Origin: Luteimonas kalidii | Lineage (GTDB): Bacteria; Pseudomonadota; Gammaproteobacteria; Xanthomonadales; Xanthomonadaceae | Reading direction: 5' to 3' | DNA: 64,000 nucleotides | Assembly: GCF_029887935.1 (NCBI RefSeq) | Contig: NZ_JARXRO010000012.1 | Coordinates: 33,670-97,669, forward strand | In this document: one piece after another, positions 49,388 through 60,697 of the stretch | Layout of the letters: each line of letters starts with the position of its first letter | Position numbering within the stretch: position 1 is the first letter of the stretch | Made by a program: the position numbers and the translations under genes | Notes under the pieces: model-generated | Told to the model about the DNA's origin: nothing | Database searches by the model: none | Seen by the model: the letters and a program-made list of their open reading frames with translations, nothing else

Positions 49388-50761
49388 ATGGCCAGCCAAG
49401 CCCCGCCCGCCAGTACCCCGCCCCCGCCCGAGGACTGCGACGTCCTGGTGATCGGCGGTGGTCCGGCCGGCAGCACCGCCGCCGCGCTGCTTGCGCGCCG
49501 CGGCTGGCGCGTGGTGCTGCTGGAGAAGGACGCCCACCCGCGCTTCCACATCGGCGAATCGCTGCTGCCGATGAACCTGCCGATCCTGGCCGAGCTCGGC
49601 GTGCTCGAGCAGGTGCGGGCGATCGGCGTGCACAAGCCGGGCGCGGACTTCCCGCTCGAGGAGACGGGCGGCGGACGCTACGTGTTCCACTTCAGCCGCG
49701 CGCTCGATCCGCGCCACGACCATGCCCTGCATGTGCGGCGCGACCAGTTCGACCAGCTGCTGTTCGCGCACGCGCGCACCTGCGGCGCGGACACGCGCGA
49801 GCGCACCCGGGTGGTCGAAGTGGGCTTCGGTCCCGGCGACCGCCCCGGCGTGGTCGAGGCGCGCGACGCCGATGGCGCGGTGCTGCGCTGGGCACCGCGC
49901 TACCTGCTCGATGCCAGCGGCCGCGACACCTTCCTGGCCGCGCGCCGCCGGCTCAAGCGCAAGGATCCGCGCCACCAGTCGGCGGCGGTGTTCAGCCACT
50001 TCCGCGGCGTCGCCCGGCACCCCGGCGCGGATGCGGGCAACATCACCGTGGCCCGCTTCGACCATGGCTGGTACTGGCTGATCCCGCTCCCGGACGATGT
50101 CATGAGCGTGGGCGTGGTCTGCTCCCCGGACTACCTGAAGCAGCGCAACGTCGCGGACGGCGGCCGCGACAACGAGGCGCTGCTGATGCGCACGCTGCAG
50201 GCCAATCCCGGCGTGTGGGCCCGCATGCAGGACGCGCAGCGGGTGGCCCCGGTGCACGCGACCGGCAACTACTCCTACGGCGCCACGCGCATGGCCGGCC
50301 CGGGCTGGATGCTGCTCGGCGATGCCTACGCGTTCCTCGACCCGATCTTCTCCTCCGGCGTGTTCCTGGCGATGGACAGCGCGCGCGAGGCCGCCGCGGT
50401 GGTCGACGGCGCGCTGCGCGATCCGTCGCGCGAACCGGCGCTGCAGCGCGCGATGCGCCGGCGGCTGCGGCGCGGCATGCGCCACTTCGCCTGGTTCATC
50501 CAGCGCTTCAACACCCCGGTGATGCGGCGCCTGTTCTCCGCGCCGCGCAACGACTGGCAGCTGGAGCAGGCGGTGATCTCGATGCTGGCCGGCGACGTGT
50601 TCGACAACCGCCGGGTGGGCTGGCGGCTGTACCTGTTCCGGCTGGTGTACGCGGCCAACGCGATCGCGATCGCGCCACGGGCGCTGCGCGGCTGGCGCGC
50701 GCGCCGCCGCCAGGCGCGCGCCGCCTTCGCCGGCGACACCCTGCACGAGGGCAGCCCGTGA
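49388..50761 (+). CDS. Flavin-dependent halogenase-like protein of the pigment cluster (B)
   Basis: 457 residues. The FAD motif VIGGGPAGSTAAALLARRG is followed by HIGESLLPMNLPILAELGV, the halogenase-type FDHGWYWLIPLPDDVMSVGV (WxWxIP) and LGDAYAFLDPIFSSGVFLAM. The DPxFSSG segment is typical of halogenases acting on phenols or carrier-bound aryl groups, though some family members are plain oxidoreductases. A role in brominating or oxidising the 3-hydroxybenzoate-derived ring is likely. Its stop overlaps the GTG start of XanB2. TATCAT at 49341-49346 could be a -10 element. Confidence 0.83.
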   Translation: MASQAPPASTPPPPEDCDVLVIGGGPAGSTAAALLARRGWRVVLLEKDAHPRFHIGESLLPMNLPILAELGVLEQVRAIGVHKPGADFPLEETGGGRYVFHFSRALDPRHDHALHVRRDQFDQLLFAHARTCGADTRERTRVVEVGFGPGDRPGVVEARDADGAVLRWAPRYLLDASGRDTFLAARRRLKRKDPRHQSAAVFSHFRGVARHPGADAGNITVARFDHGWYWLIPLPDDVMSVGVVCSPDYLKQRNVADGGRDNEALLMRTLQANPGVWARMQDAQRVAPVHATGNYSYGATRMAGPGWMLLGDAYAFLDPIFSSGVFLAMDSAREAAAVVDGALRDPSREPALQRAMRRRLRRGMRHFAWFIQRFNTPVMRRLFSAPRNDWQLEQAVISMLAGDVFDNRRVGWRLYLFRLVYAANAIAIAPRALRGWRARRRQARAAFAGDTLHEGSP

Positions 50762-51807
50762 GCCGCCCGGTCCCGCTTCCACCGGTGGCGCCGCCGCGGC
50801 TGCAGGTCGAATACGTGGAAGCGGCCACGCCCGACGCCCTGCTCGCGCGCGACGACGTGCTGGCGGTGCTGGGCTTCGGCGACGCGGCGCCGCGCGACCC
50901 CGACCCGCGCTACCTGCGCGTGCCGCTGCAGCCGCACGGCCCGGCGCCGTTCGAGGTCTGGCACGCGTCCGCGCCGGTCCAGGCCGGGCGCGAGCCGGCC
51001 GCGGAAGCGGGCGCGGAGATCGCCTGGTCGTGCGACGGGCAGCTGCTGTTCGGCGCGATCGAGGTCGACGAACCGGCCGGCCATACCGGCGACGGCGACA
51101 ACAGCGGCATCGCGCTCGCCGCCGAAGCCGCCTACCGGGCGCTCACGCGCTTCGTCGGTGCCAGCGGATACCCGCACCTGCTGCGGGTGTGGAACTACCT
51201 CGACGCGATCACCCTGGGCCACGGCGACGCCGAGCGCTATCGCCGCTTCTGCGTCGGCCGCGCGCGCGGCCTGGGCGACTTCGACGCCGGCGCGCTGCCG
51301 GCCGCCACCGCCATCGGCCGCTGCGACGACGCGCGCACCATCCAGGTGTACTGGCTGGCCGCGCGCACGCCGGGCACTCCGGTCGAGAACCCGCGCCAGG
51401 TCAGCGCCTACCGCTATCCGCGCGAATACGGCCCGCAGCCGCCGAGCTTCGCCCGCGCGATGCTGCCGCCGCCCGGCGCGCAGATGCCGCTGCTGCTCTC
51501 GGGCACCGCCGCCGTGGTCGGGCATGCCTCGTGCCACGACGGCGAACTGCTGGCGCAGCTGGACGAGACCTTCGCCAACTTCGACGCGCTGCTGGACGCC
51601 GCGCGCAGTCGCGCGGCGGCGCTGCCGGCGCGGTTCGGCGCCGGCACCCGGCTCAAGGTCTACGTGCGCGACGCCGGCGACCTGCCGCTGGTGGCCGACG
51701 CCCTGCAGTCGCGCTTCGGAAACCGGGTGCCGCGGATCGTGCTGCACGCCGCGATCTGCCGGCGCGAGCTGGCGATCGAGATCGACGGCGTGCACGGCGC
51801 CGGCTGA
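50758..51807 (+). CDS. xanB2: XanB2-like chorismatase (3-/4-hydroxybenzoate synthase)
   Basis: 349 residues, GTG start overlapping the upstream stop (GTGA, 50758-50761). It has the two-domain RidA-like fold of chorismatases (FkbO/Hyg5/XanB2), visible in HLLRVWNYLDAITLGHGDAE, RCDDARTIQVYWLAARTPGT and FGAGTRLKVYVRDAGDLPLV. XanB2 of Xanthomonas splits chorismate to 3-hydroxybenzoate (xanthomonadin starter) and 4-hydroxybenzoate (for ubiquinone). Coupling to a halogenase-like gene fits delivery of the aryl starter. The older product name is pteridine-dependent deoxygenase. Confidence 0.9.
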   Translation: MSRPVPLPPVAPPRLQVEYVEAATPDALLARDDVLAVLGFGDAAPRDPDPRYLRVPLQPHGPAPFEVWHASAPVQAGREPAAEAGAEIAWSCDGQLLFGAIEVDEPAGHTGDGDNSGIALAAEAAYRALTRFVGASGYPHLLRVWNYLDAITLGHGDAERYRRFCVGRARGLGDFDAGALPAATAIGRCDDARTIQVYWLAARTPGTPVENPRQVSAYRYPREYGPQPPSFARAMLPPPGAQMPLLLSGTAAVVGHASCHDGELLAQLDETFANFDALLDAARSRAAALPARFGAGTRLKVYVRDAGDLPLVADALQSRFGNRVPRIVLHAAICRRELAIEIDGVHGAG

Positions 51808-51934
51808 GCCGGACGACTTGCGCGGCGCGCGGCACGCGGCGACGGCGTCCATCCGGCACTTCGGTCACAATCGCCCCGCACGCGCAGTCCTGTCACCACG
51901 GGCATCGGGCCCGGTACCGAGGAGAATCGTCACC

Positions 51935-52183
51935 ATGGGAATGATCAGCCTGGTCTGGGGCATCATCGCGATGATCTGGATGGTGCTCGCCCTGATCCCG
52001 TTCATCGGCATCACCAACTGGCTGCTGATCCCGTTCGCCGCGGTCGGCGCGATCGTCGCCGCGATCGGCCTGCTGGTGACCCGCACCGGCCGTCGCGGGC
52101 GCGCCAAGGCGGGCCTGATCATCAACGGCATCGTCATCATCGTCGCGATCTGGCGGCTGGGGCTCGGCGGCGGCCTGATCTGA
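51935..52183 (+). CDS. Small two- to three-helix membrane protein
   Basis: 82 residues with three hydrophobic stretches: MISLVWGIIAMIWMVLALIP, then LLIPFAAVGAIVAAIGLLVT, and LIINGIVIIVAIWRLGLGGG after a basic loop TRTGRRGRAKAG. The pattern of helices with a short Arg/Lys loop resembles DUF4190-like proteins. It has a clear ribosome-binding site, GAGGAG. Function is unknown. It follows XanB2 by 127 bases but is probably separately transcribed. Confidence 0.78.
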   Translation: MGMISLVWGIIAMIWMVLALIPFIGITNWLLIPFAAVGAIVAAIGLLVTRTGRRGRAKAGLIINGIVIIVAIWRLGLGGGLI

Positions 52184-52192
52184 GGGGTCGGC

Positions 52193-52214
52193 ACGGCGGC
52201 GTTCGCGCCGCCGT
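52193..52214 (+). terminator. Tetraloop hairpin after the small membrane protein gene
   Basis: ACGGCGGCG and CGCCGCCGT form a nine-base stem closed by a TTCG loop (UUCG in RNA, an exceptionally stable tetraloop). It stands ten bases past the stop codon. There is no T run behind it, so termination efficiency is uncertain. Confidence 0.5.
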
Positions 52215-52341
52215 GTGCCATCGCCGCACACGCGGGCGGAGTCGCCAGTGGCCGCCGCCCGGAACGGCGGCACGCGTCCTCGCGCACGGTCCTCACGCGT
52301 CGCGCCGGACCGTCCTCCGGGACGCCCATGGCCGAAGCGCC

Positions 52342-53762
<1,421 letters not shown>

Positions 53763-53817
53763 TCGTCCGCGCTCCGGGTAGACTCGGACCCGGTCCACGA
53801 ACGCAAAGCGCCCCGCC

Positions 53818-54660
53818 ATGAGCAGCCACTACGCGGTCTTCGGACACCCGGTCGGGCATTCGCTTTCGCCGCAGATCCATGCCGCGTTCGGCCGCCAGAC
53901 CGGCATCGACCTGCGCTACGAGGCGATCGACGCTTCGCTCGACACCTTCTTCGACGCGCTCGAGGTCTTCGCCGCCGCCGGGGGCCAGGGCGCCAGCGTG
54001 ACCCTGCCGCTGAAGGAGTCCGCGTTCGCGCTGAGCGCGACCACCACCGACCGCGCGCGTCGCGCCGGCGCGGTCAACACCCTGGCGCGCATGGGCGACC
54101 AGTGGCACGGCGACAACACCGACGGCGCCGGCCTGGTGCGCGACCTCACCGAACGCCGCGGCCTCGACCTGCGCCAGCGCCGCACGCTGATGATCGGCGC
54201 CGGCGGCGCCGCACGCGGGATCGCGCCCTCGCTGCTGGATGCCGGCATCGGCGAGCTGTACATCGTCAACCGCACGCCCGAACGTGCCGACGCGCTGGTC
54301 GACACCCTGGGCCAGCCCGGGCGCGTGCACGCGCGCTACCTGGCCGACCTGCCGGCGCTGGGCGATTTCGGGCTGCTGATCAATGCCACCTCGGCCGCCC
54401 GCGGCGGGCAGCTGCCGCGGCTGCCGATGTCGCTGCTGGGCCCGCGCAGCGCCGCGATCGACCTGAGCTACGGCGAGGCGGCGATCCCGTTCCTGGCCTG
54501 GGCCCGCGCGGCGGGCGCACACGAGGCGGTGGATGGACTGGGCATGCTGGTCGAACAGGCGGCGGAGAGCTTCGCGTTGTGGCACGGCGTGCGGCCGCAG
54601 ACCGACGCGGTCTACGAGCACCTGCACGCGCGGCATGCGGCGCTGGTGACGGCGGACTGA
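53818..54660 (+). CDS. aroE: Shikimate dehydrogenase
   Basis: 280 residues. The shikimate-binding serines are in [13 protein letters not shown], the catalytic Lys in [10 protein letters not shown], and the Asp in [12 protein letters not shown]. The NADP-binding [17 protein letters not shown] and [10 protein letters not shown] (Arg for the NADP phosphate) complete the site. It reduces 3-dehydroshikimate to shikimate toward chorismate. Chorismate feeds XanB2 encoded 2 kb upstream, a possible reason for proximity. A TAGACT hexamer at 53777-53782 may be its -10 box. Confidence 0.96.
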   Translation: MSSHYAVFGHPVGHSLSPQIHAAFGRQTGIDLRYEAIDASLDTFFDALEVFAAAGGQGASVTLPLKESAFALSATTTDRARRAGAVNTLARMGDQWHGDNTDGAGLVRDLTERRGLDLRQRRTLMIGAGGAARGIAPSLLDAGIGELYIVNRTPERADALVDTLGQPGRVHARYLADLPALGDFGLLINATSAARGGQLPRLPMSLLGPRSAAIDLSYGEAAIPFLAWARAAGAHEAVDGLGMLVEQAAESFALWHGVRPQTDAVYEHLHARHAALVTAD

Positions 54661-54874
54661 TGCGCGGCGGCGACAGGGACGGAACTGCGAACCGGTCAGC
54701 CAGTCGGCGACGGGCACATCGGCGCCGCGCTGGTTCCCGCCGCGGTCGCCGGCCGGAGGCCGCAGGGCGACACGGCGCCTGCGAGCGCGATTCGCGGCTG
54801 CGGTGGCCGGACGTTGTCCGTCCGTCCACCGAGCGGGCACGATCCGGGACCGGTCATCCGGCAGGGCAGGCGGC

Positions 54875-55225
54875 ATGATCGCTGGTGATTCGTTCCTCGC
54901 GGTGTTCCTGTCCACTCTCGCCGGCCAGGCGCCGGTGCTGCTGGTGGAACTGGGGTTCGCGATCGCCGTGCTGGTGATGCTGCTGGTGCAGGGCCCGAAG
55001 CTGGGACGCGCGCGCGGCGTGGCGCTGGCAGGCGCCGGCCTGCTGGTGGCGCTCGCGGTGGTCACCCGGGTCGTGTTCGCCGGGATGCAGGCCTGGATCA
55101 TCGAAGGCGGGATCGCGCCCGCAACGGTGGGCCTGGCCTACACCGCGGTCGGGATCGTGTTCCAGGCGCTGCATGGCGTGGCGATCGTGCTGCTGGCGCT
55201 GGCGGTGATCCGGCGCCGCGATTGA
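54875..55225 (+). CDS. Small four-helix membrane protein of unknown function
   Basis: 116 residues, almost wholly hydrophobic. Segments include VLLVELGFAIAVLVMLLVQG, ALAGAGLLVALAVVTRVVFA, an amphipathic AGMQAWIIEGG loop and VFQALHGVAIVLLALAVIRR. GGCAGG precedes the ATG. I recognise no family. The layout of about four helices with short loops suggests a structural or regulatory inner-membrane protein. It is bordered downstream by REP-type repeats. Confidence 0.65.
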   Translation: MIAGDSFLAVFLSTLAGQAPVLLVELGFAIAVLVMLLVQGPKLGRARGVALAGAGLLVALAVVTRVVFAGMQAWIIEGGIAPATVGLAYTAVGIVFQALHGVAIVLLALAVIRRRD

Positions 55226-55651
55226 ACCGGGGATCCAGCCGGCGTCCGTGTCCGGACGACCTGTGGGGCGATGATCCGAGGCAACCGGCGAAATCCCTTT
55301 CCCGGATGCGGCCTGCGGCCTTATCCGGGCTACGCGGCCGAACCACGCCGGTGTGACGGCTGGCGGCCCGTCGCGGGCGCGGCGAACGGCGACGCTCAAA
55401 GCGACCGGGCACTCCCGGATGCGGCCTGCGGCCTTGTCCGGGCGACACGGCGGCGCCGCAGGACGTAGCCCGGGTAAGCGCAGCGCACCCGGGGCGCCGG
55501 GGACGCGCCAGCGGACGTTCGCCTGCCTCCGCATCCGGCTGCACGTCGAAGCGCCCGTATTTCGCAGACCCGGAATGCGGTCCGCAGCCTTGTCCGGGCG
55601 ACAGACTCGCCAGACATCCGCCGCTCATCCGACGACGCCATTCCGGATCCG
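55226..55651. repeat. Cluster of REP-like palindromic repeats
   Basis: A 426-base gene-free stretch between convergent genes. It holds four related elements: 55301-55334 and 55414-55447 (CCCGGATGCGGCCTGCGGCC followed by TTATCCGGGCTACG or TTGTCCGGGCGACA), 55465-55494 (GTAGCCCGGGTAAGCGCAGC..., reverse orientation), and 55569-55603 (CCCGGAATGCGG...). Each can form a hairpin, and they match the repeat at 33226. They may act as terminators or RNA stabilisers for both flanking operons. Confidence 0.82.
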
Positions 55652-57012
55652 CTACAGCAGCCCCTCGCGCTTGATCGCCAGGTAGCGCTCGACCAGGGCG
55701 CCGGGCAGCTGCGCGGCGGTGACGTCGAGCACGGCGACGCGATGGCGGCGCAGGGCGTCGTGGGCGGCGGCGCGCTGGGCGAGGTAGCGCGCGGTGGCGC
55801 CGGCGCGCACCGCGGCGGCCTGGTCGGGCACGTCCTGGTCCAGCACCGCGTCGAGTACCCGCTCGCGCAGCGAGGCCACCACCACCAGGTGGCGCTTCTG
55901 CAGCAGGCGCACCGCGGCGAGCAGGTCGTCGATGTCCTCGTCGCGCAGGTTGGTGACCAGCATCAGCAGGCCGCGGCGGCGCTGGCGCAGCGACAGTTCG
56001 GTGGCGGCGGCGAGGTAGTCGGTGGCCACCGGCGCCGGCTGCAGGTCGTAGCTGGCGCGCAGCAGGGTGTCGATGGTCGCCATGCCGCGCGCCGGCGGCA
56101 CCCAGCGGCGCTCGCCGCCGGTCGCGTACAGCCCGACCGCATCCCCGCGCCGCAGCGCGAGCCAGGCCACCAGCAGGCTGGCGTCGAGTGCGTGGTCGAA
56201 ATGCGACAGGCCGTCGCCCTCGCCCGCAGGTTCGCGCGCCAGCATCCGCCGGCCGGTGTCGAGCACCACCACCAGCTGCTGGTTCTGCTCGTCCTGGTAT
56301 TCGCGCGAGATGAGCTTGCGCGCGCGCGAGGTCGCCTTCCAGTCGATCTGGCGCAGGCTGTCGCCCACCCGGTACTCGCGCATCTGGTGGAAATCGGTGC
56401 CCTCTCCGCGGCGCCGGCGCAGGTGCGCGCCGATCATGCGCGAGGCGCGTTCGGCGCTGACCAGGGCGAACTTCGACAGCGGGGCGAAATCCGGGAACAC
56501 GCGCACCCGTTGCGTCGCGCCGGCCAGACACAGCCGCCGCCACAGCCGCAGCGGCGAATGCAGCACCAGGTGCACGCCGTCGAAGGCGACGGTCCCGCGC
56601 ATGTCCGGCCGCGCCAGGTAGCGCACGGTCGAGACCATGCCCGGCGCCAGCGCGACCCGCCGCGGCAGGCCCGACACCGCCCATCCGCCCGGATGCAGGT
56701 CGTGCACGTCCACGCGCACGGCACGCGCGCCGGGCTCGAGTTCCAGCGCCACCTCGCGTTCGACCCCGAGCGCCAGCGCGTCCGGCGCTCGCCGCGCCAC
56801 GTCCGGCACCGGGGTGCGCCACAGCCAGGCCAGATCGCCCAGCGCCAGCAGCGCCAGCGCGGCGCCGGCCAGCGTCCACGCCGGCGCCGGCACCCAGCCC
56901 AGGCTGGCCGCCACGCCCAGCAGGCCCCAACCCACGGCCGCCCACACCAGCCCCGACGCAGGCCGCGGCAGGAAGCCACGACGCACCGGCGTCGCATTGG
57001 CGGCCGCCGGAC

Positions 57013-57016
<4 letters not shown>
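55652..57016 (-). CDS. DUF58 domain protein
   Basis: 454 residues from a GTG overlapping the MoxR stop (57013-57016). Two hydrophobic segments lie at the N-terminus ([40 protein letters not shown]). The DUF58 core follows: [20 protein letters not shown] then [20 protein letters not shown], and a von Willebrand A-like fold with [10 protein letters not shown]. Such proteins partner with MoxR AAA+ ATPases, possibly in assembling or activating envelope proteins. It is the last gene of the operon. Confidence 0.9.
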
Positions 57017-57998
<982 letters not shown>

Positions 57999-58002
<4 letters not shown>

Positions 58003-59120
58003 AGTCGTCTTCTCATGTCGATGAGCCGGGCCACACGCTGGCGGAAGTCGTTGCCGTCGCGCGGCCGGGGCGCGCGCAGGGCGTGTTCGATGTCGGCGGC
58101 GGCCAGGCCGGTGCGCGCGGCAATCGCCTCGGCACGGGCGCCGCCGTCGAGCGCGGCGGCGAGTGGATCGCGTCGGCGCAGGCGGTCGAGGAACGCGTCG
58201 CGCACCGCCGCGTGCAGCAGCGCGGCGTGGCCGTAGCGCCGCAGGTGCTCGCCGCTGGCCTGGACGTGTTCGAGCAGCGATCGGCGCTGCTGCGGCGGCG
58301 ACGGCAGGACCGGACCGAACCGCTGCAGCCGCATCCACAGCCACGCCACCAGTGCCAGCAGCAGCGGCGCCCACGCCATCCACCCGCGCTCGAGCAGCAG
58401 CCGCCACAGCGCCGGCATGCTGGCCGCATACACCAGGTGGATCGTGCCCCGGCCGTAGTTGCGGTCGAGCAGTTGCCGGGTGAGCGCGGCATGCGGCGCT
58501 TCGTCGAGCGCGCCGTTCTCCAGGAAATCGTGCGCGGCCAGCACGTCCACCACACCATCGCCGCGGCGCAGGCGCGCGAACACGAAGCCGGCGGCGAAAT
58601 CGCCCCAGGCCAGTTCGGGATCCACGCCGCGCGGGATGAAGCGGGTGCCGCCGCAGAACTCCACGTGCGGATCCTGGCCGGGCAGGTGCAGGCGCTCGCA
58701 GCCCCCGCCCGCACGCAGCTCGATGCCCAGCCGCGGCAGCAACGCCGCCGCCGGCGCGGCCGCCACGCGCCGGCCGCGCGGCGTGGACACCAGCAGGTGG
58801 CCGCCGCCGTCCACCCACGCCAGCAGCGCGTCCACCTCGCGCGGGGCCAGCGTATTCGCATCGCCGAGCAGCAGCACCGTGTCGAGCGGCCCGGGCGGAT
58901 GCGCGGCGAGGTCCAGGCGCTGGCGCGAGGTGGCGTCCACGCCGTCGGCGCGCAGCGCCAGTCGCAGTGCGTACAGCGGGTTGTAGGACGCCTCGCCGGC
59001 GGGCGGCAGCGGCTGGCGGCGCTCCACGCGTTCGAAGCTGTGCAGCCACCAGGCCGCGAACACGGCCACGCACAGCACGCCGAGCGCGGCCATCGCGATC
59101 CTGGGCGTGCGCCCGTTCAC
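57999..59120 (-). CDS. DUF4350 domain membrane protein
   Basis: 373 residues from a GTG overlapping the DUF4129 stop (59117-59120). An N-terminal helix ([20 protein letters not shown]) is followed by a DUF4350 domain with [20 protein letters not shown] and [21 protein letters not shown] second helix, [20 protein letters not shown], is followed by a cytoplasmic C-terminal helical part. Function is unknown. The DUF4350-MoxR-DUF58 arrangement is recurrent in Xanthomonadaceae. Confidence 0.87.
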
Positions 59121-60697
59121 CGCGCCCACCCGAAGCGTCGCGACAGCGCATCGAGCAGCGATTCGAACGCCGCATCGTCCGGCAGGCGCCGGGCATAGGC
59201 GGCGTGCTGCCACACGCGCACCACGCGCGCGAAGGCGTCGCGGTCGTCGGCCTCGGGCAGCCGGCGCGACGCGCGCAGGCACTCGGCCTCGGTCGCGCCG
59301 GGCACCAGGTGCACACCGGCGCGCGCGGCCATCGCCTCGACGCTGCCGCGATACAGCAGCGCCAGCGCGCGACGCGGCCGCCCCTCGCGCCAGAGCCGGC
59401 GCACGTGGCCGGTCAGGTCGTCGGGCAGTGTGTCGGGCTCGACCACCGCGGCGTGTTCGACCGGCGTCGCGGACGCGCGCGGCGCGGCCAGCCCGCGCAT
59501 CCACGGCCACCAGCGGCGCGCGGTCAGCGCCGCCACCAGCACGGCGATGCCCAGCAGCAGCCACAGCCCGTACTCGGCCACGATCGCGACGACCCGCCCC
59601 GCCGCCAGCAGCCAGGGCGGGAGTTCGCGCTGCTGCGGTTCACGCCGGTTGCGCGGCTCCCAGCTGCGGACGAGGCGGCTGCGGTCGAGCAGCGGATCCT
59701 CGTGCGCGCGCCGCACCGCCTGCCGGAACGGTCGGGTGTCCGCCAGCGCCGATTCGCCGAACACGCGGGCGAGCGTGTCCGCATCGGTGTCCGCGGGCGC
59801 GGAGCGTTCATCGGGGACGGATTTGGGCGGCAGGTGCGCGCGCCGCTCGCGCTCGGCCTCGATGCGCTGCGCGGGCGAGGCCTGCGCCCGCGCCGGCACA
59901 GGCAGCAGCAGCGCCGCAGCCAGCACGCATGCGACCGGCGCGGCCAGGCGCGCGCGCATGCGCCGCAGCGCCAGCTCGATGTCCCAGGCCTCGATCCGCA
60001 CCCGGCGGCTCAGGTACAGCCCGAAGCCGGCGCCGACGACGAACGGCTCGATCGTCGACAGCGCCAGCCACAGCGCCAGGTTGAAGCCGAGCTGGGCCCA
60101 GCGTGGCGGCGCGTCGGTCACCAGCGACCACATCGCGCGCGCGGACTCGGACAGCAGTTCGGCCGGCACGAACATCAGCACCAGCGACAGCAGCGAGACC
60201 AGCAGCGCGACCACGAACAGCTGGCTGACCAGCGTGAGCAGGAACGCGTGTCCCTGGATGCCGTCGACCACCACGTTGCGCCGCTGCCGCAGCGCGTCGC
60301 CGTCGAGGCCTTCCAGCAGTTCCACCGGCATCGCGATCGAGCGCCAGGGGCTCGGGCGTGCCCAGGCCAGGCGCGCACCGGTGCCGCGCCAGCCCAGGCG
60401 CCACTGCGCCGCCAGCACCTCGCGTGCCCCGGGCGCCTGCCCGAAGACCGCGCGCGAGAGCACCAGCAGCACGATCCGGTCGAACAGCGGCAGCAGCCAC
60501 CACATCGCCAGCGCCGCCAGCCACAGCGCGTCGATCGTCCATGCGGCGGCGTTGAGCAGCGCGAACAGCGGCAGGGTCGCGATCGCCCACGGCCGCCAGA
60601 TCGCGCGCGCATGCCGTCGCACCAGCGCCGTGCCCAGTTCCATCGCCTCCCACGCCGAACGCGGGCGCAGTTCGACCCGGGCCCGGTCAAGGCGCAT
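59117..60697 (-). CDS. DUF4129 domain membrane protein
   Basis: 526 residues. The N-terminal half is multi-helical (ALWLAALAMWWLLPLFDRIV, LTLVSQLFVVALLVSLLSLV). A periplasmic linker and a helix (VVAIVAEYGLWLLLGIAVLV) precede the C-terminal DUF4129 domain (RRALALLYRGSVEAMAARAG, ending [10 protein letters not shown]). I used MRLDRARVEL at 60697, which overlaps the SpoIIM gene by 11 bases; an upstream ATG would add 12 residues. Function is unknown; it resembles transglutaminase-associated envelope proteins of MoxR operons. Confidence 0.85.
   Translation of the reverse strand: MRLDRARVELRPRSAWEAMELGTALVRRHARAIWRPWAIATLPLFALLNAAAWTIDALWLAALAMWWLLPLFDRIVLLVLSRAVFGQAPGAREVLAAQWRLGWRGTGARLAWARPSPWRSIAMPVELLEGLDGDALRQRRNVVVDGIQGHAFLLTLVSQLFVVALLVSLLSLVLMFVPAELLSESARAMWSLVTDAPPRWAQLGFNLALWLALSTIEPFVVGAGFGLYLSRRVRIEAWDIELALRRMRARLAAPVACVLAAALLLPVPARAQASPAQRIEAERERRAHLPPKSVPDERSAPADTDADTLARVFGESALADTRPFRQAVRRAHEDPLLDRSRLVRSWEPRNRREPQQRELPPWLLAAGRVVAIVAEYGLWLLLGIAVLVAALTARRWWPWMRGLAAPRASATPVEHAAVVEPDTLPDDLTGHVRRLWREGRPRRALALLYRGSVEAMAARAGVHLVPGATEAECLRASRRLPEADDRDAFARVVRVWQHAAYARRLPDDAAFESLLDALSRRFGWAR

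Noticed and set aside
55226..55651. CRISPR-like array at the repeat cluster
   Set aside because: The repeats are few, irregularly spaced, in both orientations and palindromic, which fits REP elements. No cas gene is present.
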